Counted from the first letter of the stretch, positions 13,601 through 24,111 are shown. The stretch: DNA of 64,000 nt from Apoda limacodes (GCA_946406115.1 OX291547.1:5089001-5153000); one strand, 5' to 3'. Made by a program: numbers and translations. Notes: generated from the sequence alone by a model not told the origin.

Positions 13601-16600
13601 CCAACGCGATCAGATGCACAATGTTTTCTAAATTCCCGACGAGAACTCTGTCTCTCTGTTTGTGTTATCGTAGCGCCCAAACGGATGAATTTTACTTCAT
13701 AGGTTTTACAACCCTGTCATTCCCAATGCACAAGTAAAACGAACAATTTCATTCGCTTAATGTTAAACCTTTTAAATTGAAAAACGATTAAATTTTGAAG
13801 TAACTCCAAAACTGACCTGCGTTTATAAAATAGGTTCCTATAGCTGGCGGACCTAATTCTCACTTCATCCGAGATAATCTCGTATTAGAGATTATCTGGA
13901 AGGCACTACCTCGACTGTAAAATTTCGATCGTCGACATCATTTTCGCGTTTGCTGTATTCTCACTGTCAATCGAAACAACCTTCGAACAAAATGTCGTTC
14001 GAAGCGGCGGAATGTTGCCATTGTGAACCGGTTACGTTATGAGGTACGTTCCGTTGCACAGTTTTAAAGCGTTTTTTAAAACGCCTATTCTAATATGCCT
14101 CTTTTGATATATTAAAAAAGGGTTCGGTGACTACAAAATGTTTGAAGCAAGATTTTACTTGTGTTTCATTATTATTAATAAGGAAATTATAAGTATAACT
14201 GAGTTTGTAAACTAAATCCCTATTTCGAGAAATTGCTTTAATCTTTAAACGGAACGTATGTAGACATAAATAAAAAAAACTCTGTTTGTTTTTGTTGAGA
14301 GTTGTATTTGTTTATTTGGTTGAGAATTTTAGGTTTTTTTTTTTAATATTATAATGGGCTCGCACGGTCTTAGCAGATCATTTATGCGTTTGCCAGAGTC
14401 AAAGTCAATTATATTATATCGTATCGTGGCGCGGGCGTTACCGCGCGTCCTCGTTTTCAAGTCCCAAGATTGGGCGGGAGATTTGGTGTGGATCCTCAGA
14501 CATTGCGCGTCATGTCCTGCTTATTACTTCATAATTTACTATTCATGAGCCTTCGCTGCACAATCCTTAACACGCTTTCGTAAAAAATGCTAAGATATAT
14601 ACATCGAAAGTCACTAAATGAATTTAGAAAAATTAAACAGAAAAAAACATCACTCCTTCTTAAGATTCGCGCCAAAACTCCTTTGATTCGAATTTTAGGT
14701 TATTCTTATTTTTCAAAGGTGTAATTATGTTTCACATGAAATTACCACCTAGTATTATCAAAATACTACGCAGCACTAAAGATAGCGGCGCCGGACCTCA
14801 AACATTTTTGTTAGTGAATGTGAAAAATGTGAACCTATAGTGTTTGTTATGATGAAAATATATAGAAATAGAAGAATATTAGTTTGGGCTGTACAAAAGG
14901 GGGCGCTGAGAAAAAAGACTTCCCTTGCGCCCCCTTTTAGTTACTCTGGCCGTAATAAAGGTAAAAAAATATCATATTTGGTAATATAAGTTTTTTTTTT
15001 CCACCCTTTTAATTACTCAGACCTATATTTTACTTTAGATTTTAGGACATGTAGTTCACGCTAAGAGTAGAATTAATGTTTAGAACCCAATCATTTTGAA
15101 CTAAATTTGTCATGATTCGCATGCGAGCTGTAGTCTTGAACGGTCCCGACCACTCGAAGCAGTTCGAGCGGCTTGCGTTCGAGAAATGTCGGATTCAACA
15201 TTACCAGAATTGCTTAACTACATTTTCGTTCGAGAAAAGTTTAAATTCGTACTTTATTTCGAATTCGTGATCAATTCGATCGCGTGAGAATTGGCTCCGT
15301 TCGAGAATTGGCGAGAAAAAGTTATGCCATTGGCATTTATTTTCCTCTCAAGGCACATAAAATAACTGATTAAAGTACACTATTGTGGTAACTTGACTAC
15401 ATCCCGCCTTAGTTTATTTTAAAAATATTCGCACCTAACCAAGCTGGAAACTCGGTCTTCGATTGACCGCTGCTGTCCAAAATAATATATTCTACTCAGT
15501 TATAAGTTTTGCGTATCTGGCCAATTTTGTGTATCTGAGCCCTAGTCTATCCTATGAACTTAAATTTTCTTGGTTTTCTGGATCTTCATGGGTTGCTAAA
15601 CGCATGATCGATGGGTTGTATCTAAAATCATTAAGCAAAATAGTCGTCTCAATATGCCTGAGAAGAAAGCGGTTTCTCTATCTTTACCAACTAAATTTCA
15701 TCTACAAAAAATGCGTTTACGTTCTACTGTTAGATCTATGACCGTGTTACAGCTAGGGCCAACACGTCCTGGCCCCTTTAGGGTTCTTTTGTATCACTTT
15801 GGTACAAAATACAAAAAACCACGCGATTTGCTACTAGCCTTATTTTATCTTTCTCCAAAAAGAATGAAGAAAAAAAGCTCAAGGAGTCATTAATTAATTG
15901 CACTAACAAGATCACGCTTGATGCAAGATCTCATTATTATACAAATACCCTCATTACCTCTAGATGTTTAGCAATGTACTGTTGTGAATTTGTAATGTAT
16001 ATGACTTACTGAATATTTAAAGAGAAATAAAGTTATTCATATTCTATTCTATTTCCTATTGTTAATGTTATCTAAATATATGAGTAAAAAATACTTTATA
16101 AAATAAACTTAGCTTATTTTATATTATTATTTTATTTACATTACATAAGTGTAAGTTATTGGTTTATTTACATGAAATATATATAATTAAACTCAAACAC
16201 AATATAAAAACTTTTAAATATTTGAAATATTTCAGACAATGATAGCTTATTTTTACGAAGCCTTTGAAGAATTTTTTTTTAAAAAACTAATTTTTTTTTT
16301 ATATTTTTAATTCTTTTATACCTATAGATAATGCAAATAAAACAATAATAAAATAGTATGGAGTTATAATTTTAGGTAAAAAGTATAAAGGACTATTTCT
16401 CATTTTTTAATCTGTATATGTCTCTTATTGGTGAACTAGGTGCTATTGTTATCCAATTGTTCCAGTACACCTCCATATCGAAGGAAGACGTAGACAAGCT
16501 CCGTGGCTGGTATGAGGAGCTGTTGACTGATCTCCGACCAAACGCTGTTGGCCTGGTCGATGCGTTTGATCTTCCTGATGAAGTAAGTCACTAAGTTTAA

Positions 16601-18687
16601 TAAAAATCAATTAAGAAGCAATTAAGACATCTCAGTACAGATACATTCTTTATAAGCAGCGTTGCAGCAATATATATAGGCTTACCCTTTGTCAAGTGGT
16701 TGGGGAAACGAGGCTGCTTCCCTTATTATATGGTGTGTCTAGCCCATTCTGGGGATAAAAAACGTGTAGATAGAAAAACATTATGGTTTTTTTTTTTTTT
16801 TTTTTTTTTTAATACCACTAAGGTGGCAAACAAGCTTACGGCCCGCCTGATGGTAAGCGGTCACCGTAGCCTATGGACGCTTGCAACACCAGGGGTATCA
16901 CTTGCGCGTTGTCGACCCTTCAGAAATCTAATAACTTCTTTCTTGAAGAACTCCATACTGTAGTCCTTGCAGAAAACCTTGGCAGGGAGCTCATTCCACA
17001 ACTTAAGCGATCGCGGGAGGAAGTTTCTCTGAAACCGCACTGTACGCGACCATTTAGGTTCTAAAGTGTGAGAATGAATTCCCTGCCGATGGCGAGCGGT
17101 GCGATGGTAAATAGTAGCCGTGGGCATCATTTCGAACAATTCCTCAAAACACAACCCATTGTACAAGCGGTAGAACACACACATTGAGGCAAAGTCTCTC
17201 TTCAGACTTAAGGGCTCGATACCGCAAGTGAGTTTGGAATCGTCGACAATTCTCACAGCCCGTCGTTGAACCGAGTCAAAAGGGCCAAGCTGGTATCCGG
17301 GTGCACCTGCCCAGAATATTATAAGTATTATAACAGTTTAAAGGTAAATGCAATTTTTGGAAATTTGACATTGAAATTAAGAAAAACAAAGTCAACGTGA
17401 AAAAGACTGCAAGGAAAATTTTGTGTTTTATTATTGGTTTTGTTAAACACATGATAATTACTAAGTGAAGTTTCTATATTTGTTATTTTTATTGCATGTC
17501 AAAATTAAAAAAAATTGTTATATTCACGACATACATATTTTAATAAAAAGGATTTTTGAAAATCCAGTCACTGATAGTGTAAATTATGGAATGAAAATTG
17601 TACCTATAGGAAAATATTTTTAAAGCAATTCAGGTACCTTATTAAAATTTAGATAAATAAATAGACTGCAATACCAATAATAAAAATGTTGTTTAGAATT
17701 TCTCAATAATCATCCCCTGTTAGTAAGGGTTTGAATTTCGTGATGATAAGTTTATGGAACCATTGTATATTAATCGACTTAAGAGGAAATATAGACCCAA
17801 GCAAATACATATATAAAATAGGTATTTGGAATACAATTGCTGTCGCGTAAAGACTTGGTCCAAGACACCTATGTGCGATAGGGACAACTGTGCCATAGGC
17901 TAATTATACCTAGTCACAATCATCAAATCGGTCATTTGTAATTTCTACTTTTCTCCTTCAAATCTCAACCGAATTACTTATCTAGGAAGTTAATGAAGTA
18001 TTTATTCTATGTCTGTATATTTTCTTTCCATAAAATTAGATTACATATTCGTACACGTCTGGCATGTCTGAGGATGTCACAAAAAAGAGGCAATTGTTGC
18101 AGGTTCCAATTTATACAAATAACATTTAAAAAAATTAATTGCGCATTCAAAATAAAATTATAAGTCTAATGCGAAAATTCAGGGAGGAAACAACGGAAAA
18201 CGTTTGTATAGGTAAAAACAGCCTAATATATCCTCTTAAGTACTTGGAATTTTAGACAAAACACTTTACAATCTAAATTAGTAATGAAAAAGTTCTATCC
18301 TAAAAAAAAATCTAAAAGGTTTAGTGTTTATATAAGTTCAGGTATAATTCGCGCCACGTAATTTGAACTAAAATGACGGCCGTCTGCGCAGGTACAGTAC
18401 GGAGAAATGTACTAACGAACCAAAAATGTGTTACTGCGCAGGTTCAACTTACGTGGCGCTATTTATTACATATGGAAAGGTGCAGCGGAGTAAGTACTAG
18501 TAAAGGACTTAAATTCTAAGTTAATGAATCCTAAATGTTACAGGTGCTGCGTTCAACCCTGGGCGCATATGACGGTCGCGTGTATGAACAGCTGATGAAG
18601 GAGGCGCTCAAATGTCCTCTCAACGCAGAACCCGTCAACCAGAGTTACCATAAGTACCTTAAACCCTTCATGCAAGGAAAACTGTGA
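4493..18687 (+). CDS. ACOX1-like: ACOX gene A: peroxisomal acyl-CoA oxidase, exons 2-13 (first coding exon not seen)
   Basis: Acyl-CoA oxidases oxidise acyl-CoA to trans-2-enoyl-CoA with FAD and reduce O2 to H2O2, the first step of peroxisomal beta-oxidation. Twelve exons join without frame breaks: 4493-4649, 6333-6501, 7446-7569, 7657-7901, 8825-8985, 9071-9233, 9317-9507, 9969-10118, 10481-10586, 11580-11732, 16466-16582, 18544-18687. Each is flanked by AG and GT. The joined coding length is 1,880 nt including the TGA. With a first exon like that of gene B it would give about 665 residues, close to the usual ACOX length. Family motifs in order are [49 protein letters not shown] and YEGENTV, the last containing the likely catalytic Glu. 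The first coding exon is probably upstream of the window. An ATTAAA at 18808 is a possible poly(A) signal. Exon joins are inferred by homology and phase, not from transcripts. Confidence 0.9.
4890..5336. repeat. Possible foldback element with GC-rich ends
   Basis: The left end cacacgtgccggttaaattt (about 4894) has an imperfect reverse complement near 5306-5336 (aaatttgtccggcacgtgtg). The interior is more GC-rich than the surrounding intron. It adjoins, and seems to interrupt, a mariner fragment on the minus strand. Confidence 0.45.
5395..5655 (-). pseudogene. mariner-family transposase N-terminal fragment
   Basis: The minus strand reads [60 protein letters not shown] and DKWVPH. This is the two-helix-turn-helix DNA-binding region of mariner transposases. 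The catalytic domain is absent. Confidence 0.8.
5710..6332. other. Gene A intron DNA
   Basis: I recognise no element; AT-rich sequence leads to the exon 3 acceptor. Confidence 0.4.
6333..6501 (+). CDS. ACOX1-like: ACOX gene A exon 3
   Basis: This 169-nt exon (tttttttag acceptor, gtatgt donor) encodes the segment with [20 protein letters not shown] and ends in IIGTYAQ, just before the flavin-contacting TELGHG motif. It is the last gene A exon outside the duplicated unit, so it occurs once in the window. Its gene B counterpart at 28557-28728 is one codon longer. Confidence 0.9.
6615..6935 (+). repeat. Lepidopteran interspersed repeat with tail tataatattag
   Basis: The stretch tttacgcggacaaagtcga, then ccaaatttcatggaaatcgg and the gacagacagac-rich end with atttataatattag resembles a very common lepidopteran repeat. 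It starts within about 15 bases of the duplication edge at 6601. The same tail motif occurs inverted at 18885-18940 and 27428-27470. Confidence 0.6.
7165..7215 (-). repeat. Short antisense LINE fragment
   Basis: The piece ttaagggttcgatacggcaagtgag matches the interior of the larger antisense LINE end at about 17208-17235. Confidence 0.5.
7446..7569 (+). CDS. ACOX1-like: ACOX gene A exon 4 (first copy)
   Basis: This 124-nt exon starts in phase 0 and ends in phase 1. It encodes [19 protein letters not shown] through YKWWPGG, the part of the family that contacts the flavin. The second copy of this exon differs at 7477 (G to T), which changes the Gly of RGLETT to Val. Confidence 0.92.
7657..7901 (+). 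CDS. ACOX1-like: ACOX gene A exon 5
   Basis: This 245-nt exon encodes the middle beta domain: [37 protein letters not shown], and [16 protein letters not shown] at the end. It enters in phase 1, so it can be joined in frame to exon 4 of either gene A or gene B. Confidence 0.92.
7970..8100 (-). repeat. tRNA-derived SINE remnant, antisense
   Basis: On the minus strand, agtggtggcttattggg and ggttagaatcc form A-box- and B-box-like segments. They resemble the plus-strand SINE at 28797. Confidence 0.55.
8470..8790 (-). repeat. Interspersed repeat, sister of the retrotransposon target site
   Basis: The reverse complement of this region aligns piecewise with 29960-30073 and, after the retrotransposon, with 38527-38684. 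Shared blocks include ctaacgagaggctattta, ttaatgactcgaatttgt, tttttcatcatatttgc and caccaaaacacaatcg. I cannot name the family. Confidence 0.7.
8825..8985 (+). CDS. ACOX1-like: ACOX gene A exon 6
   Basis: It encodes [20 protein letters not shown] followed by a helix ending [15 protein letters not shown]. The second copy differs at 8960 (C to G), turning the first Arg of the RRQS pair into Gly. Confidence 0.9.
9071..9233 (+). CDS. ACOX1-like: ACOX gene A exon 7
   Basis: It encodes [19 protein letters not shown] through NMERLPE, the start of the first C-terminal alpha domain. The acceptor is ttctttag and the donor is gtaagt. The residue split across the preceding junction is completed by the first base. 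Confidence 0.9.
9317..9507 (+). CDS. ACOX1-like: ACOX gene A exon 8 (catalytic region)
   Basis: This exon encodes [19 protein letters not shown], the FAD-associated [17 protein letters not shown], and [15 protein letters not shown]. The Glu of the YEGEN motif corresponds to the catalytic base of the ACOX family, by established family knowledge. No lesion is visible in either copy of the exon. Confidence 0.92.
9969..10118 (+). CDS. ACOX1-like: ACOX gene A exon 9
   Basis: It encodes [19 protein letters not shown] through [12 protein letters not shown] at the start of the C-terminal ACOX domain. The phases (2 in, 2 out) match its neighbours. Confidence 0.88.
10481..10586 (+). CDS. ACOX1-like: ACOX gene A exon 10
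   Basis: This short exon has an aattgtag acceptor and a gtgcgt donor. It encodes [20 protein letters not shown] through VQLVSAAE, helical and typical of the ACOX C-terminal domain. Confidence 0.87.
10587..11579. other. Gene A intron 10, no element recognised
   Basis: AT-rich intron. A short open frame at 10969-11178 has no recognisable motif and I do not call it a gene. Confidence 0.4.
11580..11732 (+). CDS. ACOX1-like: ACOX gene A exon 11
   Basis: It encodes [19 protein letters not shown] through [20 protein letters not shown], the conserved C-terminal helix bundle with the LxxLYAxxxLE pattern. Exactly 51 codons, phase 0 on both sides. Confidence 0.9.
12146..12362 (-). repeat. Antisense LINE 3'-end fragment (1)
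   Basis: It starts taccactaaggtggccaac and shares gcttgcaacaccag and cattccacaacttaag with the two larger fragments downstream. It is the most diverged of the three. Confidence 0.65.
12658..13030 (-). mobile_element. Antisense LINE 3'-end fragment (2)
   Basis: The minus strand encodes [55 protein letters not shown] and FLKGRQRAS. This is the conserved C terminus of a Jockey-like reverse-transcriptase protein common in Lepidoptera. Only the 3' end is present, as expected for a 5'-truncated LINE insertion. Confidence 0.75.
13260..13361. repeat. Imperfect inverted repeat
   Basis: Arms at 13260-13286 (tcgaaattgtctaactaac) and 13335-13360 (gttagtcagacaattttca) pair with a few mismatches around a 48-base loop. 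It could be a small foldback element. Confidence 0.5.
14895..14938. repeat. GC-rich 12-bp perfect hairpin
   Basis: aaaagggggcgc (14895-14906) and its exact complement gcgccccctttt (14927-14938) flank a 20-base loop in an AT-rich intron. Confidence 0.6.
15178..15307. promoter_or_regulatory. Cluster of three TTCGAGAA palindromic motifs
   Basis: TTCGAGAA occurs at 15178, 15229 and 15300, each preceded by G. It matches the TTCnnGAA half of a heat-shock element. There is no evidence of function beyond the clustering. Confidence 0.25.
15463..16050 (+). other. Unassigned stretch with overlapping open frames and an AATAAA-like end
   Basis: Two overlapping frames (15463-15741 and 15654-15893) are followed by agagaaataaagttattcat at about 16020. 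The look is of the 3' end of an old retroposed transcript. I recognise no domain. Confidence 0.3.
16466..16582 (+). CDS. ACOX1-like: ACOX gene A exon 12
   Basis: It encodes [20 protein letters not shown] and [14 protein letters not shown]; the VxLVDAFD motif is typical near the ACOX C terminus. It follows a 4.7-kb intron rich in repeats. Phase 0 on both sides. Confidence 0.9.
16787..17325 (-). mobile_element. Antisense LINE 3' end (3) with poly(A) tail
   Basis: A poly-T run at about 16787-16810 is the poly(A) tail of an antisense insertion. The minus strand then encodes [49 protein letters not shown] and, upstream, [20 protein letters not shown]. It is the longest and best preserved of the three copies. 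Confidence 0.78.
18351..18459. repeat. 109-bp inverted-repeat element (MITE-like)
   Basis: The ends gcgccacgtaatttgaac and gttcaacttacgtggcgc match in 16 of 18 positions as an inverted pair. It lies just upstream of gene A's last exon. Confidence 0.55.
18544..18687 (+). CDS. ACOX1-like: ACOX gene A terminal exon
   Basis: It encodes [20 protein letters not shown] through [12 protein letters not shown] and ends in TGA at 18685-18687. The last three residues are GKL rather than the SKL-like tripeptide expected for a peroxisome-targeting PTS1 signal. So import may rely on a weak signal or on partner subunits; that is inference. Confidence 0.92.
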   Translation: MLRSTLGAYDGRVYEQLMKEALKCPLNAEPVNQSYHKYLKPFMQGKL

Positions 18688-19560
18688 TTTTTTATTAGAA
18701 ATGAAAAATACCGAATTTATTTCTTTTATTTATTACAAAGCTGAAGTAGAAGACAACCATTTTAGCACTTTCTGAACTAATCATCTCACTAAATGTACCT
18801 AGCCAAAATTAAAAACAAGACAATAGATTTTCCTTACTAATAGTCAATGTTTTCAAACCTACCAATTGGACTCTATTGTAAAATTACCAATATTATAAAT
18901 GCGAAAGTTACTCTTTCTGTCTGTCTGTCTGTCACGATTAAACCGCTGTACGGATTAAGATTAAATTTAGCTTTTATTCCCATAGTAATAAAAAAATTGA
19001 GGCATCTATGCCATATGTTGGGCATTTATCCCCAAAATCAGTACTGCTAAAAATAATTTATTTTTCGCTTTTATTTAATAGTTACACTTAATAACTCTTC
19101 ATCGTTATGAAGGTTAAAGACCCGGTTTTCATTATAAATAAAAGCTTGTTTAAATACTTTGGCTGTTTGGAAATGCCAATTTCAAAATGTGGTACAACTA
19201 TCCACTCGTCAACAACGAAAAGTCAACAACGTTGAACAAAAAAATAAAGGCACCGCTACAAAATTACCCTATGACTGGCTGGACAGCACCTGACTAGCAA
19301 TGTGTGCCGACATAGGCACAAGTGTATAATCGATTAGGCTGTAAGTGAATTTGAAAACCTTGAATTTCGTAGTTGGCCTTCGTTGTCTTGCTCCCTATAC
19401 CTGGCCGTCCCGGTTCAAGATGACTTAGTTTTACACTGAGAGTTCGTAAAAAAAAAAACTGAATGTAGCATTAAGTTGCTGATACCTTTACTGTTTTGTG
19501 AAATGTTCACGATTCCTTTCGAAGAAACGTCGCATTCAACGGAACCACTGAGAGAATAGT
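18688..19560. other. Gene A 3' flank
   Basis: Contains a possible poly(A) signal ATTAAA at 18808 and, at 18885-18945, the lepidopteran tail motif attataaatgcgaaagt with a ctgt tandem run. No gene is recognised. Confidence 0.45.
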
Positions 19561-19564
19561 GGGC

Positions 19565-19822
19565 CTACGGCCATTTCTGTCGCACCCACTGCATCTTCAG
19601 GGTTTGTAAAGCGAATACACAACTGACGTGAAATGACCCGTCTGTCCAAAGAATTATGCAATCATCTTTTTTTCCTTCATTTCTTTCTTTCGTTACTTTT
19701 GTTGGCAAATCCTCAAAAGGAAACACCCACTGTGTAGATTGTCTTTTAGTTTCGGTTTCGTAACAATATATCCAATTTTTATCACTCGCGACGATGTCAA
19801 ATACAGCATTCCAGTCACTCAC
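19565..19822 (-). pseudogene. mariner-family transposase catalytic-domain fragment
   Basis: The minus strand reads NAVFDIVASDKNWIYCYETE and RQSTQWVFPFEDLPTKV, matching the part of mariner transposases around the second catalytic Asp. Most relatives read DESWIY; here it is DKNWIY. The remainder is frameshifted or lost. Confidence 0.8.
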
Positions 19823-20018
19823 TTTATTAGTTTAAAATATTGTGTATAATGTATGTGTTTAAAATTAATTTTATTTTGTTGAATTCGAATGATAACAAAG
19901 TTTCGACATCACGCTATGCAGTTGCAATTGCAGAAACCGCGCGACACTACATATTAGTGCACACGTATCTACATGACCTGTGACGTCACTGAATGTAATA
20001 AAATGTGGTTTAAGCAAA

Positions 20019-20072
20019 TGTTTTTGTGTAGTCGTCAAAAGGATATGTTTTTGTGTAGTCGTTAAAAGGATA
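20019..20072 (+). repeat. 27-bp direct repeat, two copies
   Basis: tgtttttgtgtagtcgt-aaaaggata occurs at 20019 and again at 20046 with one difference. Confidence 0.7.
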
Positions 20073-20904
20073 AATTAATATTTTCATAGGAAAGATGCAG
20101 TCAAAAGATAACCTCGAACCAGGATTTGATTAACCTGCGATTCTAAGATTCCTTAAACTTTTACGAATTTTATTTCTATAAATAATTTTATCTTGGTCTG
20201 TTTTGTAATAAATTAAGGAGTGATTCCAGCAGCGAAGATATGAATTGAGCATCTGTAGAGTTACTAGAAACGGCACAAAATGCCGAACTGAGTTTTCTCG
20301 CGATAAGTATGGCTAATAAAAGTTGACTGTACGCAGTAAGACATTCAAAAGGCGCGTAAAGTATTTCAGAGCCTAAGGATAATATTGAACTATCTAAAAT
20401 TTTAAAACTAGTAAGTATGTATGCCTACATAATGTTGGCTATGAACTATTTAACAGAAATTATTTTATATTGAAACTTATTCTTGTAGGTATATATTTAC
20501 TGTAGTGAGGTGAAAATAATGTTTCGTAAGGCTGCCAAATTATTTGGGTCTTATGTCTTCAAATGTTTCGCTTTGCTCAGGATTCAATTAAGGCACTTGC
20601 GCCAGATATGTATCAACTTTGCAGCCTTGGAAATAACAAATAACTATTGTAAATATAGCCTTGTTAATATGTTTTCTTTAAAGACTTAGAACCTTCAGCG
20701 AGTCTCAAACGAAGAATGCTTATTTCGATGTATGTATATTTATCATGTATTTTTAATTCTATGAAGATTTGTGTATTTGTATTTGTAAGATTGATGTACT
20801 AGGACTTCATAAGATCTAAGTAGTTGTTTAACTATAATTTTGGAACTATTACCTTTATTATAATTTTATGAAGCCTTCTGTACATGTATTGGAATTGCAA
20901 ACAG

Positions 20905-23900
20905 CAAAATGCATTCCATAAATATTTATTACCAAAATAGTCGTGGCCACAGAACCTGTAATGTAGCACTCAATAATTATGATATAATTGTTTTAACCGA
21001 GCCATGGTTAAATGAAAGTGTTTCCGACGCTGAGCTTTTTGATAACCGATATTTTGTATTAAGAAAGGATAGACAATCTTCAGGGTTTCATAGCAAGGTG
21101 GTGGAGTGTTGATTGCTGTTTCGAAGCGGCTATCGGCTAAACGTATGACGGAATGGGAAAGCATGTGTGAAGATCTATGGGTAGTGGTTGATATTGGACA
21201 GACAAGGTCAATAAATAAACTGGCAATTTGTGCTGTTTATCTCCCACTTCCAGTACAAAATCTCGTATTGGAACATTTTATTGAAAATTGTTACTTAGCT
21301 TTAGAATACCATGAGGGTCATACATGATTAATTGGTGATTTTAACCTTAGTAGTATTGATTGGAATGTATTATATAGTGGATCAAATTACCATACCTCAT
21401 CAGTAAATCAGATGCTTATAGATTTTAGTTATGTAGCCAACCTCAAACAATGCAATTACGTATTAAATAATAAGCTAGATTCTAGATCTTGTGTTCGTGG
21501 ACCTGCCCAACCTTAGAGTTACTTCATCTGGCAATACTTTATGTTCAATCGACTCCCTACATCCACCCTTGAATATAGCTATAAATATAACGATAGACAG
21601 CGTTAAATACCTTTATACTAGACTATGATGCAATTTACGATAGCCTTTCAAAATAGATTGGTGTGAGTATTTCAAGGACTGCAGTGATGTTAATAGTATG
21701 TTGGATAAAATTTACATAACCTTCCATGATCTTATAAAGCAACATATCCCTCCTACTAAACATCACAATGGCAAATACCCTCCTTGGTTTAATAAGTCTC
21801 TTATCAAACTACTGCGAGAAAAACACAAATATAAAAATCCGATGGATGAGTTAGCCTATTTAAGACAAAGTAAGCGATGCAAAAGACTAAAACTCGGTAC
21901 AACAGTTACATTGAGGACATAGAAAATAAAAATTGTATGAACCCTTAAAATTTCTGGTCGTTTATTAAGTTAAAAAAGGGTGGTTCTAACTCATACCCTA
22001 AAATCATGACACACGGTGAAACCTTTAAATCAGAAGGTAGTGATATTTGTAATTTGTTTGCATCATCGTTCTCTCTGGTCTTATATTAATGTAAGCAGAA
22101 GCCAAGAAACATCATACTTAAATGATATTAGTCAAGGTAGCTCTAGTTTTGCAAATGTTCAAATCTCATTAGACCATAGAGTAAAAGAAATAATCAATTT
22201 AGACGTATCTAAGGGAGCAGGCCCAGATGAGATTCCCCCAATCTTCACCAGAAAAAGCTCTGATAACATAGCGTAACCCCTATTTCATATCTTTAATAAA
22301 TCTTTAGGTTCCGGTGTTTTTCCCCAGAAATGGAAACTGGCTAAAGTAGTACCTACATTTAAATCTGGCGAAGAATATATGGCTACAAATTACAGACCTG
22401 TCTCAATTCTCTCAGCAATGGGCAAAATTTTTGAATTCAGTATCTGCCCACTTGTCCAAGCACATTTTCACCAATTTATCTCGGATCATCAACATGGGTT
22501 CGTGAAATGCAGATCTACAGCTACAAATTTGGTATCTTTTGTCGAAAGTCTTGCCGAAGCAATGGACAACCGTCAAGAATTTGACGTTGTTTATACCGAT
22601 TTTAGCAGGGCTTTTGATAGAGTATCGCACCCAATACTTATAACCAAGCTTGCAGTATACGGTTTTACCGGATTATTTTTTAGACTGGACTAGGTCGTAT
22701 CTAAGTTATAGATTCTTTTTTGTTGTGGCAAATGGATATCGATCTGAGTTGGTTGGCATACGTTCAGGAGTCCCACAGGGATCTCATCTCGGTCCAATTT
22801 TTTTAGCATATTTATAAACGACATGCCCAGTTTTTTTCACTCATTTCCATTCTTATTTGCCGATAATGTTGAAAAATGTTATTTTATAAACTTCACTCGC
22901 AAGATTAATGTTATTGTTTCTGGGTATAATATAAACGGTACGCCAATACGTGAAGTTTAATGTGTTAGGGATCTGGGTATTAATCTCGATAGGAAGCTGA
23001 CATTTGTCCCTCACATGGATAATATTATCAAAAGAGCGTCCAAGATGCTAGGTTTTGTCATAAGATATAGTTAAATGCTAAAAAAGCCAAAACCCAAAAT
23101 ACTCCTTTATAACACGTTAGTCTGAAGCATCTTTGAATATCGCACTGTTGTGTGGCGACCACATTATACACACATTTTGAGAATCGAGCGTATACAAAAA
23201 GTAATATTACAAAACGGGAACTTTCATATGCAAAAAGACTAAATTAATTTAAAATATCCTCTTTGCAAAAACGCAGAACACAATTAGATCTCATATTTCT
23301 ATACATACTACTAAACCATAAAATTACTTGCCCCCAACTTTTAAATAAATCCAATTACAGAGTACCTTTAAGGGCGCTTCGCCAACTTATTATCTCCGCT
23401 TGCTCCACCGTTTCGTTCAACAGTATTAGGACAAAGCTCTCCTGTCCCAAGACTTAGTAAAGCGACTGTAAGTTTTCAGATCTTTTTTTGACAACTTAAA
23501 TAAGTTCCGCCATCAGTTGGCAGTAAACTTACCAAATTGAGAGTACTGTTTTTAGTTTTTATAATTTAATATATACACTTATCTATGTGTGTACATTGTA
23601 CATATGTGCATACATGAATAGATGAAATTATAAATTTAAAATGTTTACGACTTTGTATAGATTACAGACTCTAATATAAGAAGTTCCCTTTTTCTAAATT
23701 TAACCCCAAGATAGTTTGTTGTTTAATCTTTGGATTACCTACTTATAATTTATATTGTTAATTAATGCTTAAATACTGTCTACCAGCAGTCTCATATTAG
23801 TTTAAAATTATTCTTATGTTACTCCTTGATACTTAAGTTTCAATGCATGCAGCGTTAACCTATAAGTAGTTGTGCATTTAACAAGATGTTATACTTTTAG

Positions 23901-23975
23901 TATGGATATTGTAGTATACTATGTTTGTTATGATGTAACAACTGTTGTTTGACCATAAATAAATAAAAAAATATA
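20905..23975 (+). mobile_element. Degenerate Jockey/CR1-type LINE
   Basis: An endonuclease part (INIYYQNSRGHRTCN, DIIVLTEPWLNESVSDAELF, LIGDFNLSSIDWN) is followed by reverse-transcriptase motifs in several frames: GAGPDEIPPIF, NYRPVSILSAMGKIFEFS, FVKCRSTATNLVSFVES, VVYTDFSRAFDRVSHP, SGVPQGSHLGPIF, and FADN at about 22857 where active enzymes have FADD. A C-terminal part (RDLGINLDRKLTFVPHMDNI) and an AT-rich tail ending near 23975 follow. Stops and shifts interrupt it throughout. The second copy is at 52989-56059. Confidence 0.85.
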
Positions 23976-24111
23976 TATTATTTATCACTCTAGTAGCATG
24001 AAGCTTTCAAAGGCACATGTTTTTTTTATCGCAGTGACTAGAGTGACACCCGAACCAAACACTAGCAAGCATAAATAGTGCAGAAAATCTAGAATAACTA
24101 ACATCTATTAG

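Noticed and set aside
14354..14548. 64-residue open frame in a less AT-rich part of intron 11
   Set aside because: No domain or start context; the base composition alone explains the open frame.
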